NCBI RefSeq assembly: GCF_013307245.1
Contig: NZ_CP028941.1
Span: forward strand, 558,001 to 622,000
DNA from: Polynucleobacter antarcticus
Lineage (GTDB): Bacteria > Pseudomonadota > Gammaproteobacteria > Burkholderiales > Burkholderiaceae
Reading direction: 5' to 3'
Length of the DNA: 64,000 bases
Under the pieces are notes generated by a model. It saw only the letters and a list, made by a program, of their open reading frames with translations. It ran no database searches and was not told the DNA's origin. Made by a program: the position numbers and the translations under genes. How positions within the stretch are numbered: position 1 is the first letter of the stretch; each line of letters opens with the position of its first letter. Positions 44,599-51,865 of the stretch are shown here, piece by piece.

Positions 44599-45113
44599 TG
44601 TCCGCACAAAATAAAAAAATTATCATCATTGCCGGACCTAATGGCGCCGGCAAAACTACCTTTGCTAAAAACTTCTTGCCGCAAGAAGCGCATACATCTC
44701 GTTTCATTAATGCCGATCTTATAGCCGCTGGCTTGGCACCCTTTAAGCCTGAATCCGTTTCATTTAAAGCTGCGCGCTTAATGCTAAATGAATTAGATGA
44801 ATACACCAAAGCTGGTGAGAGCTTTGCTTTTGAAACAACTTTATCCGGAACTCATTACCTACAACGTATCCAGGAGTGGAAAGATTTGGGTTACATCGTC
44901 AAACTTTGGTTTATCTCACTAAGCTCCCCTGAGTTAGCTATTTCTCGTGTAGCGGAACGAGTGGCACAGGGAGGACATAATATTCCTGAAGATGTCATTC
45001 GTAGGCGCTATAAAGCAGGTTTGGAAAACCTCTCGAAATATCAAAAAGCTGTAAAATCTTGGGTATTGTTAAATGGTGATAAAACACCACCAGAACAAAC
45101 TGATCAAGGTTAA
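44595..45113 (+). CDS. Zeta-family toxin (P-loop kinase)
   Basis: 172-aa zeta/UNG-kinase-like toxin. Walker [18 protein letters not shown] is at ~residues 11-27. The substrate-binding strand has FINADLIAAGL with an Asp, then FAFETTLSG, LGYIVKLWFISL, and the lid-like EDVIRRRYKAGLENL. Zeta toxins phosphorylate UDP-activated amino sugars and poison cell-wall synthesis. It is coupled to the VbhA-like antitoxin (ATGA) and followed after 2 nt by a third small gene. The module fills the space between two tRNA-Lys end repeats. Confidence 0.85.
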   Translation: MMSAQNKKIIIIAGPNGAGKTTFAKNFLPQEAHTSRFINADLIAAGLAPFKPESVSFKAARLMLNELDEYTKAGESFAFETTLSGTHYLQRIQEWKDLGYIVKLWFISLSSPELAISRVAERVAQGGHNIPEDVIRRRYKAGLENLSKYQKAVKSWVLLNGDKTPPEQTDQG

Positions 45114-45115
45114 TT

Positions 45116-45313
45116 ATGACTATTCCAAGCAAAGATATACGTAATTCTTCGGATCCTGATATTTCTGGATCCTACTATGCCATGCAACGCGCTGGTCAAG
45201 CGGCAATAGACTTAGCAATTCAAACTAATACCGCAATCGTGACCACAGTTAACGGCAAGATTGTTCGGATTCCTGCTGCAGAACTCATTAAGCAGCGGCA
45301 ACTTACGGCCTAA
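45116..45313 (+). CDS. Small third gene of the zeta module
   Basis: 65 aa, found 2 nt after the zeta gene: MTIPSKDIRN, then AMQRAGQAAIDLAIQTNTA and TTVNGKIVRIPAAEL. This short helix-plus-strand shape is typical of small proteins beside zeta-type genes. It may be an additional antitoxin or accessory. Its stop is 6 bp before the third tRNA-Lys repeat. Overlapping frames here are shadows. Confidence 0.6.
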   Translation: MTIPSKDIRNSSDPDISGSYYAMQRAGQAAIDLAIQTNTAIVTTVNGKIVRIPAAELIKQRQLTA

Positions 45314-45319
45314 ACATCC

Positions 45320-45353
45320 TTGGTCGCGAGTTCGAATCTCGCCCGACCCACCA
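45320..45353 (+). repeat. 34-bp copy of the tRNA-Lys 3' end (third copy)
   Basis: Exact copy of the last 34 nt of the tRNA-Lys (T arm, acceptor 3' strand and CCA), from TTGGTCGCGAG onward. The preceding bases AACATCC differ from the tRNA's AATCCG. With the copy at 44229-44274 it brackets the zeta-toxin module in about 1.1 kb. Confidence 0.9.
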
Positions 45354-45651
45354 CTGCTTACATTACGCGAACTTAGACTTTCGTTATGCGTCAGCAGTTC
45401 TCAACAATGTACTACAGTGCGCACATTAGTTCCATGCTGCTTAGTTTAGTACTGTGAAAAATCTCATACATCTCAAACTAATATACACAGCAGAAAACAC
45501 CTCACCTACAAAAACAAGCAAGAGCACTGTATCAATGTCGTTACGAATCAGCAGGAAAAAAATGACTACTTTTACCTTATTTAAAATTAGGGAAGTTCGT
45601 TACCTATTGAGGTAAGATTGGCTTTTAAACAGTGCAAATACAAGGACCATA

Positions 45652-46125
45652 ATGCGATTCATTAACCTCTTTACCGCAACTCTGATGACTTTTTTTGCAA
45701 GTCAAGCTATTGCTGAGTCAACCATCGTTGTTACTCATCCTGCTATTCCAGCGCCCACTTTCTTGGACCTAGGTAAAACAGGCCAATCCATCGGCGATAT
45801 TCGTATCTGGCACTTCCCAGCAAAAGCAGATAATGGGGGAGATTTAATGACCGATTGGATTATGACTACTACTGGCATTGTAGAAAATAAGAAAATTGAA
45901 TATCGAATCATGAATGCGGTTTTTTCTTTTGGCGATGGCACAAAAGATCAAATTACAATTCAGGGAATTGGGCAATACTCAAGCCTCAAGGAAGCCTTGG
46001 ATGAATCTGCTGTCACCAGAAGGGCAATCACTGGTGGCACAGGAAAATTTGCAAATTCAATCGGTTGGGTTGAAACCATGCACCTTAAAGATGGCTCTTG
46101 GAAGCACACTTTATATCTTAAATAG
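45652..46125 (+). CDS. Secreted beta-barrel protein (allene oxide cyclase-like)
   Basis: 157 aa with a signal peptide (FINLFTATLMTFFASQAIA, cut near AES). The mature protein is beta-rich with Gly turns: DLGKTGQSIGDIRIWHFP, GDLMTDWIMTTTGIV and GGTGKFANSIGWVETM. The pattern resembles dirigent/allene-oxide-cyclase-like lipocalin-type barrels, a family of unclear role in bacteria. The assignment is tentative. It is monocistronic. Confidence 0.6.
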   Translation: MRFINLFTATLMTFFASQAIAESTIVVTHPAIPAPTFLDLGKTGQSIGDIRIWHFPAKADNGGDLMTDWIMTTTGIVENKKIEYRIMNAVFSFGDGTKDQITIQGIGQYSSLKEALDESAVTRRAITGGTGKFANSIGWVETMHLKDGSWKHTLYLK

Positions 46126-46282
46126 CCACTTATGCACTACTCAGTTTCGCTGAGCAATGAACAAGCATTCATCAGCGAAATTTAGATCTAAGCCTAATAA
46201 CGTAATGTGGGCTTAGATCGACTCACCTTTGCCTACTGCTGTATTTTTAAGATTACCACTCCAAACGGGTTTTCAATAAATA

Positions 46283-46712
46283 CTATTTGCTTGAAGTAAA
46301 TTCATCGCACCAGGCACTAGTCATCGTTTTAATCATTAATTTTTTCACTCGGCCAACACCACATCCAGACATTTTTTTGCCATCAATATGGTAGGTGCCA
46401 GCGCCATACTGATATGCTATCTGAAGAGTTTTCCCATCCACAGATAAAGTCCCGATTTCAATCGACTCAAACTCCGGTGTCTTAAATAGAAAACGTATAT
46501 GACTACCCTCTTGCGAAAGAATTTCTATAGAAGCTGACGTGTCTAGGTATGTTAAGGGTGCATTCTTTTTAGATAAATCAGCTGTGGTTGCAGAAACAGT
46601 CCCTGACCAATGTTTTTCAAGAACGGGAACGGATTGTGCAAGTGAAGTTACGCTAAAAAAAAGTAGCTCCCGTCAATAACACTAATGAAGCTTTTTTTAT
46701 TGGAATAAACAT
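46283..46712 (-). pseudogene. Signal-peptide protein broken by an 8-T frameshift
   Basis: On the minus strand an ATG at 46712 begins a normal signal peptide (FIPIKKASLVLLTGATFF), which stops at TAG because of a run of eight T (plus-strand A-run 46655-46662). With seven T the frame would continue SVTSLAQSVPVLEKHWSGTV and stay open to 46283, ending SAWCDEFTSSK. About 142 residues would result, with Cys in MSGCGVG and AWCDE. The rest of the frame is intact and protein-like. A real frameshift, phase variation or a sequencing error at the homopolymer are all possible. Confidence 0.72.
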
Positions 46713-46746
46713 TTATAGTCTTAGTAGTGTCATAAATTTACGATTA

Positions 46747-47244
46747 TCAATTCTCTATGTTTTGACTAGGCATGATCTGATTAAATTTAATATCAAGCTT
46801 TTCGATCATCGCCAACATCATGAGATTTTGACGCTCAAGATGAACTAGCATTACTGCAATTTCTTCTTCAGCTCGAACATTGATCTCAAGGTCATGCTCA
46901 GCACGCAATTCAGCATGTCTGCCAATGACGTTTTGCCCAACCATAATAAGGGGCATTAGTAGAATTTGAATTACATTAGAAATAAATAACCAGAGAACAA
47001 AACCTGTTGCTGGATCAAATCGCCAAGGCAATGGGGCTAAAAAATTCCATCCAAGCCACAATACAGTCCAAATCAGTATCAGCAAGAAAAAACCCATAGT
47101 ACCAATTCGATTGGTAATCCAAACTGCAGCCTGATCTAAGGAAGAAAGATTATCATCGTTTTCTTGGTTGATATTTCTTAAGGGTTTTCTTTGCTGCAGA
47201 AGTTCAGCAAGAGTTGGAGTGGCTCCCTCTGGTATCGATGGCAT
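46747..47244 (-). CDS. DUF1003 membrane protein
   Basis: 165 aa with two transmembrane helices around residues 48-70 (GFFLLILIWTVLWLGWNF) and 80-105 (GFVLWLFISNVIQILLMPLI), and the DUF1003 pattern VGQNVIGRHAELRAEHDLEI followed by a charged helix. The role is unknown; family members are small inner-membrane proteins. It is monocistronic within a group of small minus-strand genes. Confidence 0.83.
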   Translation of the reverse strand: MPSIPEGATPTLAELLQQRKPLRNINQENDDNLSSLDQAAVWITNRIGTMGFFLLILIWTVLWLGWNFLAPLPWRFDPATGFVLWLFISNVIQILLMPLIMVGQNVIGRHAELRAEHDLEINVRAEEEIAVMLVHLERQNLMMLAMIEKLDIKFNQIMPSQNIEN

Positions 47245-47335
47245 TTTCGTATTTTCTAAAAAATATCAGCAAAATTTTCCTACAGAGAAAAGCGCCTAAC
47301 CCCCAACATAATAAGCGCTACCTCCCCCTGCAACC

Positions 47336-47560
47336 CTATCCCACTCCAAATGATCGGATGACATATTTGCCGGATTGGGGGGGGATAACTAAGGTAAAAG
47401 TAGTGATTGTATTTTCCACAACCCTAACAACAGTACCCTCAGGAGGATGCATACCAACCGCCTTCAAAACTTTTTCTGGATTTGAAATCAGTTCGTTTTT
47501 AAAAACATCATCTTTCCAGCACAACTCTATTAAATGCTTGTAATGATCTGCTTCGAACAT
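47336..47560 (-). CDS. Orphan NHLP-type (nitrile-hydratase leader-like) peptide
   Basis: 74 aa resembling the NHLP leader family, whose members are RiPP precursors derived from nitrile hydratase alpha subunits: LIELCWKDDVFKNELISN, PEKVLKAVGMHPPEGTVVRV, VENTITTFTLVIPP. The usual C-terminal LSDEELxxVAGG cleavage region and core peptide are absent, replaced by GKYVIRSFGVG. No lanthionine synthetase, cyclodehydratase or exporter is nearby. It could be a degenerate precursor or a non-RiPP homologue. Confidence 0.65.
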   Translation of the reverse strand: MFEADHYKHLIELCWKDDVFKNELISNPEKVLKAVGMHPPEGTVVRVVENTITTFTLVIPPQSGKYVIRSFGVG

Positions 47561-47607
47561 GTCTTCACTCCATTTTAAAAGCGTATTGCAACAGTTTGTA
47601 AACTAGA

Positions 47608-47907
47608 TTAGCCGCCGTAAGGCTTCATTTCTTCAAGCGATAAAGATCCGTCACCGTCTTTATCCCATTTCTTCCACTCTTCAGCTGGAATGCCATAAGC
47701 AGTAGCCTCGTCTTGGGATATTTTGCCGTCTTTATTAGCATCAAGCGCTAAGAATTCATCTTGACCAATCTTGCCATCGTTATTTTTATCCAGCTTTTGC
47801 AACCAGGCTGGCTTAGAAGAAGCAGTATCAGGGCTCATAACTCTTAAACCTATATAAAGAGCAACGGCAATAATAATTAAAGCGATTAGAATTTTAGAAA
47901 ATTTCAT
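47608..47907 (-). CDS. Membrane-anchored EF-hand protein
   Basis: 99 aa with an N-terminal membrane anchor (ILIALIIIAVALYIGL) and three EF-hand loops in the periplasmic part: DKNNDGKIGQDE, DANKDGKISQDE and DKDGDGSLSLEE. All the Asp/Asn ligands at positions 1, 3, 5 and the final Glu are kept, so Ca2+ binding is likely. No enzymatic domain is attached. It may be a Ca2+ buffer or sensor. Confidence 0.88.
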   Translation of the reverse strand: MKFSKILIALIIIAVALYIGLRVMSPDTASSKPAWLQKLDKNNDGKIGQDEFLALDANKDGKISQDEATAYGIPAEEWKKWDKDGDGSLSLEEMKPYGG

Positions 47908-48090
47908 AATAATATTTCTCCTAGTATTTAGTTATCTTTTTTATATAAACAATACATTAACAAGCTTGGTAAGACAGTTGCAAAAAATATAACGACTTGA
48001 TGCATATATGAATTACCTTAAAACTCACCATCTGTGATTAATATAACATGGATGGTGAGCTAGAAATACTACTTTTGTAGGTAGTAAAGC

Positions 48091-48399
48091 TTACACGCTT
48101 GGCTTCATTCGATACAGTAACTCAAGGTCATTGCGATGAAATGGCTCCGCTAATTCGCCTGCAACATCAGCCATAAAACTGGCAAAATCAGTCCCATCCT
48201 CTAAATTGGCAGCGTGACTCGCATTTTCCCAAATACCAAAACCTTCAATAATGTTTTGAGCGGGGTTACCAATAATGATGACGTCGTGTAGATCTGAGTG
48301 GTGTGACATGACTTCATCCGCAAATTTATGAAAACGTTTACAAACTTTTTCATATGATCCAGGTTTAGTTTTAAGCCAACTGTGTCCGACATGTGCCAT
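48091..48399 (-). CDS. Antibiotic-biosynthesis-monooxygenase-like (dimeric alpha/beta-barrel) protein
   Basis: About 102 aa with the ABM-like ferredoxin fold: HVGHSWLKTKPGSYEKVCKR, HHSDLHDVIIIGN, FGIWENASHAANLED. Family members include heme-degrading and quinone-forming monooxygenases, but many are uncharacterised. The start is placed at the ATG 48399 (MAHVGHSW); 48417 is also possible. Function is not assigned. Confidence 0.7.
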   Translation of the reverse strand: MAHVGHSWLKTKPGSYEKVCKRFHKFADEVMSHHSDLHDVIIIGNPAQNIIEGFGIWENASHAANLEDGTDFASFMADVAGELAEPFHRNDLELLYRMKPSV

Positions 48400-48503
48400 T
48401 TCAATCTCCATTTTCAAATTGTTGAATTGTTTTTTTACTTCTATTGCAGAAACTACTTACAGCATTACGATACTTTTAAATATTAAGTTTTTTCCCTAAC
48501 AGA

Positions 48504-49061
48504 TCATTCATGTCCTGAATTACTGTGCATTACTTTTTCAGATAAAGCAAATATTAAGCCGGTAAAAACAAAAGTAATATGTATCCCAACCATCCAACCT
48601 AGATTATCTTTATTGACGCCTTCAATCTCTAAAAATGAAGCTAAAAGGTTTATGCCAGAAAGCGCAACAATAGAGCCAATGAGTTTAAGTTTTAAATTAG
48701 CAAAATCAACGCCACCCATCCATTTTGGTCTATCGGGATTAAATCTAGCGGTACCAATAATCGAGACAAAGTTTTCATAACCAGAAAAGATAATCAGGAT
48801 AAGTAAATTTCCTAATAAAGTTTTATCAACAATTTGCAAAACCCCCGTTACAAATTCTGCATCGCTTGCGCCCCAAAACGTCGTTGCTAGATGAAAAAAT
48901 TCTTGTAAAAACTTAATGCAAACTAATAGCAAGGTAGCAACTAGTATTAAATAAAAAATTGATAATATCCAACGGCTTCTAAAAATAATTTTTTCTATCG
49001 CTGTTTCAAGATAACCAGATGGGTCACGTTGGTTATCTACATGATGATGATTCGAGGACAT
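48504..49061 (-). CDS. UPF0114 (YqhA-type) membrane protein
   Basis: 185 aa with three to four transmembrane helices: WILSIFYLILVATLLLVCIK, LLGNLLILIIFSGYENFVS, LIGSIVALSGINLLAS, and a final helix. FSGYENFVS and RPKWMGGVDFANLKLKL are family signatures of UPF0114. The function is unknown. The N-terminus is His-rich and polar (MSSNHHHVDN). It is probably an inner-membrane protein. Confidence 0.88.
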   Translation of the reverse strand: MSSNHHHVDNQRDPSGYLETAIEKIIFRSRWILSIFYLILVATLLLVCIKFLQEFFHLATTFWGASDAEFVTGVLQIVDKTLLGNLLILIIFSGYENFVSIIGTARFNPDRPKWMGGVDFANLKLKLIGSIVALSGINLLASFLEIEGVNKDNLGWMVGIHITFVFTGLIFALSEKVMHSNSGHE

Positions 49062-49121
49062 TATTGAACTTTCCGATAAAAAATTCTGATGGTAGGAAAC
49101 ATACTAATCCGGATCTTAATA

Positions 49122-49856
49122 CTACAAGTAATCGTAAACTACTTCTCCCATGCCTAGTGTCAAATCAGCAATAAAATGTTTTGCTGAAAGTACCTCTATT
49201 ACAGGCAATTTTGCAACATCAGCCACAACATGAGAAAAAAGCTGTAAATCTCCTGGCGACGTCCATGCCCTTTTAACTCTTATATCCTGCAAAAAATAAC
49301 GCACTAACTCACATATTCTAGGATTTCCATCTACATGAGGAATAATTTTTAGTACAAAGTTTGGCTTTTTCAAAGAGGCCTCAACAGCGGCTTTATCAAG
49401 TGCCTTATGCTTAAACCCCATTGTCATAGTAGCGCAAAGGACGCTACCAAAATGTAACTTGCCTACGATTACTTCACCCTCATGGCTTACTTTTGGATTG
49501 GCCAGCTTTTTAGGAAAACCCCAAATTTCTCGTCCGCCAGAGATCGGTGACTCATCATCCAAGTACATTGAATGAATGTAAGAGCCGCTTTCTCCGTTTA
49601 AAACTACTGGAATAACCTGACCAGATTCTGTGTAGTCTCCAAACCCAGTTGAATTCGGCATCTTAATGAATTCAAACATCACAATGGGATCTGGAGCAAT
49701 TAATGGCTCAGGAAGAATTTATGCTAAGGCTAATGGATCCGTACGATAAGTAACAATAAGATACTCGCGATCCCGGAATTCATAAGGGCCTCTTGGGTAA
49801 GCTGGATTAGCCAAAGGCATTGCAAAAGCATTTTCTTTGATGTCTTTAATATTCAT
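49122..49856 (-). pseudogene. adc: Acetoacetate decarboxylase interrupted by an in-frame stop
   Basis: The full-length frame from the ATG at 49856 encodes an acetoacetate decarboxylase: [32 protein letters not shown], then TAA at 49719-49721 (codon 46), then ILPEPLIAPDPIV and the rest in the same frame to 49122. The catalytic region with the Schiff-base Lys is intact downstream (GGREIWGFPKKLA). Related enzymes have Lys at the stop position, so a single AAA to TAA change explains it. The N-terminal 45 codons and the remainder could not form an active enzyme as two parts, so this is scored a pseudogene unless it is a sequencing error. Confidence 0.85.
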
Positions 49857-49906
49857 AATTAACAATTAGTTATAGATAACGATTTCCATTAAGCCTGGCT
49901 TAAAAC

Positions 49907-50995
49907 CTAGCTTCTTCCAACTAGCAAATGCGTTCGTATTTCGCCCAAGCCTTTACATTCCATCAGACCGCCATCTTCAAAGATAAAGATATCTTTTAAA
50001 GCCTCATAGGTAGCCGGCGATACCTGAATTCTGCCATGCAAAGACGTTGACTCCATCCGACTTGCCACATTGACAGTATTACCCCATAAATCATATGAAA
50101 ACTTTGTAAAACCAATGACTCCAGCCACCACTGGACCAGAGTTCATACCAATACGCATATTTAATTCAGCATTATTTTCTTGATTAAAATTAGTCAAATC
50201 TTCAAACATCCCAATAGCCATATCAGCACAAATTTCAGCATGATCAGAGCGAGGGATAGGTATCCCGCCAACAGCCATATAAGCATCACCGATTGTTTTA
50301 ATTTTCTCTAAACCTAATTTTTCTGCACGAATATCAAACCGAGTAAATAAATCATTTAACAACTTGACTAAATTGGTTGGCGTGGTTGTAGAGGACATCT
50401 TAGTAAAGCCGACTAAATCGCTAAATAAAATAGTGACGTCAGGATAACTACCAGAGATATTTTTCTCACCTTTCTTTAAGCGCTCAGCAATAGGCTTAGG
50501 TAAGATATTAAGCATGAGCTTTTCTGTTTTCATTTGCTCAACTTCAAGCAATTGCTTCTCTTGATTTAACATTTCTAGATGTTGGCGATCAAGATCACGT
50601 AAATGCTTTTTTTCTAAAGATGAGAAAATCCGAGCCCGCAATAAAATAGGATCAAATGGTTTCGGTAAGTAATCCTCGGCACCGATTTCAATACATTTAA
50701 TTGTCTTTTCAAACTGCTCTGCCCCAGAAATAACAATGATTGGCAAAGATTTATAAACAGGGTCAGCTTTTAGCTCAGATAAAACGCCTAGACCATCGAG
50801 CTCAGGCATTTCCATGTCAAGCAACATCAGATCAACTGCCTTAGAGCGAACAACTTCGATGGCTTCCAGCCCATCTGCAGCCTCTAAAATATTATTGAAA
50901 CCAAGTGTATTGAGTTCGCGAATAAGAATTTTTCTGAGGGTGCGACTGTCATCGACAACTAATATATTGAAGGCGGAAAAAGTAGAATCAATCAT
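49907..50995 (-). CDS. Response regulator-adenylate cyclase (REC-CYC)
   Basis: 362-aa two-domain signalling protein. Residues ~8-125 are a receiver with Asp15/Asp16, phospho-acceptor Asp60 (LMLLDMEMPELDG), Ser90 and Lys112. A coiled-coil linker (~128-175) leads to a class III cyclase domain. Metal-binding Asp193 (ILFSDLVGFT) and Asp237 (TIGDAYM) are present. Purine-selecting Lys233 (EKIKTIGD) and Asp302 (YDLWGNTVNVASRMES) are the adenylate-type pair, with transition-state Asn306 and Arg313. It should make cAMP under control of CheA phosphorylation. It follows cheR by 51 bp and is the only output regulator in the cluster. Confidence 0.95.
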   Translation of the reverse strand: MIDSTFSAFNILVVDDSRTLRKILIRELNTLGFNNILEAADGLEAIEVVRSKAVDLMLLDMEMPELDGLGVLSELKADPVYKSLPIIVISGAEQFEKTIKCIEIGAEDYLPKPFDPILLRARIFSSLEKKHLRDLDRQHLEMLNQEKQLLEVEQMKTEKLMLNILPKPIAERLKKGEKNISGSYPDVTILFSDLVGFTKMSSTTTPTNLVKLLNDLFTRFDIRAEKLGLEKIKTIGDAYMAVGGIPIPRSDHAEICADMAIGMFEDLTNFNQENNAELNMRIGMNSGPVVAGVIGFTKFSYDLWGNTVNVASRMESTSLHGRIQVSPATYEALKDIFIFEDGGLMECKGLGEIRTHLLVGRS

Positions 50996-51046
50996 TGAGT
51001 AAGGAGTTCCTGAGAAATTATTTCTGTTTCCATGCCAAGCCTATAT

Positions 51047-51865
51047 TCATTTATTAGCCTTATAGTATGTAATTTTTTCAAGTGACTGCAATCTATATAA
51101 ATCGTCAGCATAAATTGATTCAGCAGCCCCTAAAATTAGTATTCCATCAATTGGCCTGAGTTGCTGTTTAATTTTTTTCAAAACATTGTTTTTTACTTCT
51201 TGATTAAAGTAGATCAATACATTTCTTAAAAGAATCAAATCAAATTTAGAAAAAGATGGCCATGCCCCTACTAAGTTATGCGCTGAATAATGAATCATCT
51301 TCTTAATAGAGGGCTCAATTTGAAAGTTACCATTTTCAAGTTTAGTAAAGTACTTTTCTGTATAAATAGGATCAAGTCCACGACGTACTTCCATTGCGTT
51401 ATAGATACCAGACCTTGCTTTTTCTAAAATTGATTCTGAGATATCTGTAGCATTAATAACAATATCCCAGTCATATAGCTCCGGAAAAGATTCCCGAATC
51501 AGAATGGCTATGCTAATTGCTTCTTGCCCCGAAGAACAGGCACAACTCCATATTCTGAGAGTTTTATCTACGCGACGCGATTCAATTAAACCCGGAAGAA
51601 TGGTTGATTTGAGGGCATTAAAGACATGGTTGTCTCTAAAAAAAGAAGTTTCATTAGTTGTCAATGCTTCAAATGCCTGGCGATGCAATGAATCCACTGG
51701 TGATTGAATTAATTGCTTGATAAAGCTATAAACGTCGGCATGGCCGCCCTGCTTTGCTAAGGGTTGCAGTCGAGACTCTAATAGATATTGTTTTGTATTA
51801 TCTAAAGCAATGCCAATTTGCTTCTCTATGAGCGTAAAAAACTGCGGCAAGCTTTCTTTAGACAC
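51047..51865 (-). CDS. cheR: CheR chemoreceptor methyltransferase
   Basis: SAM-dependent methyltransferase that methylates Glu residues of chemoreceptors. The N-terminal helical domain (SLPQFFTLIEKQIGIALDN, TTNETSFFRDNHVF) is followed by the catalytic domain with SAM motif LRIWSCACSSGQEAISIAI and FDLILLRNVLIYFN. The GTG at 51865, which overlaps the cheB stop, is the preferred start (~272 aa); a longer form from 51943 is possible but would run within cheB. It sits between cheB and the cyclase, forming the adaptation pair with CheB. Confidence 0.92.
   Translation of the reverse strand: MSKESLPQFFTLIEKQIGIALDNTKQYLLESRLQPLAKQGGHADVYSFIKQLIQSPVDSLHRQAFEALTTNETSFFRDNHVFNALKSTILPGLIESRRVDKTLRIWSCACSSGQEAISIAILIRESFPELYDWDIVINATDISESILEKARSGIYNAMEVRRGLDPIYTEKYFTKLENGNFQIEPSIKKMIHYSAHNLVGAWPSFSKFDLILLRNVLIYFNQEVKNNVLKKIKQQLRPIDGILILGAAESIYADDLYRLQSLEKITYYKANK

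Noticed and set aside
22748-45353. Insertion sequence or prophage
   Set aside because: No transposase, integrase, capsid, terminase or inverted-repeat-bounded element was recognised; only tRNA-end repeats point to past integration.
45261-45449. Open frame over the third tRNA-Lys repeat
   Set aside because: It covers the repeat itself and the preceding gene's end; translating tRNA sequence gives meaningless residues.
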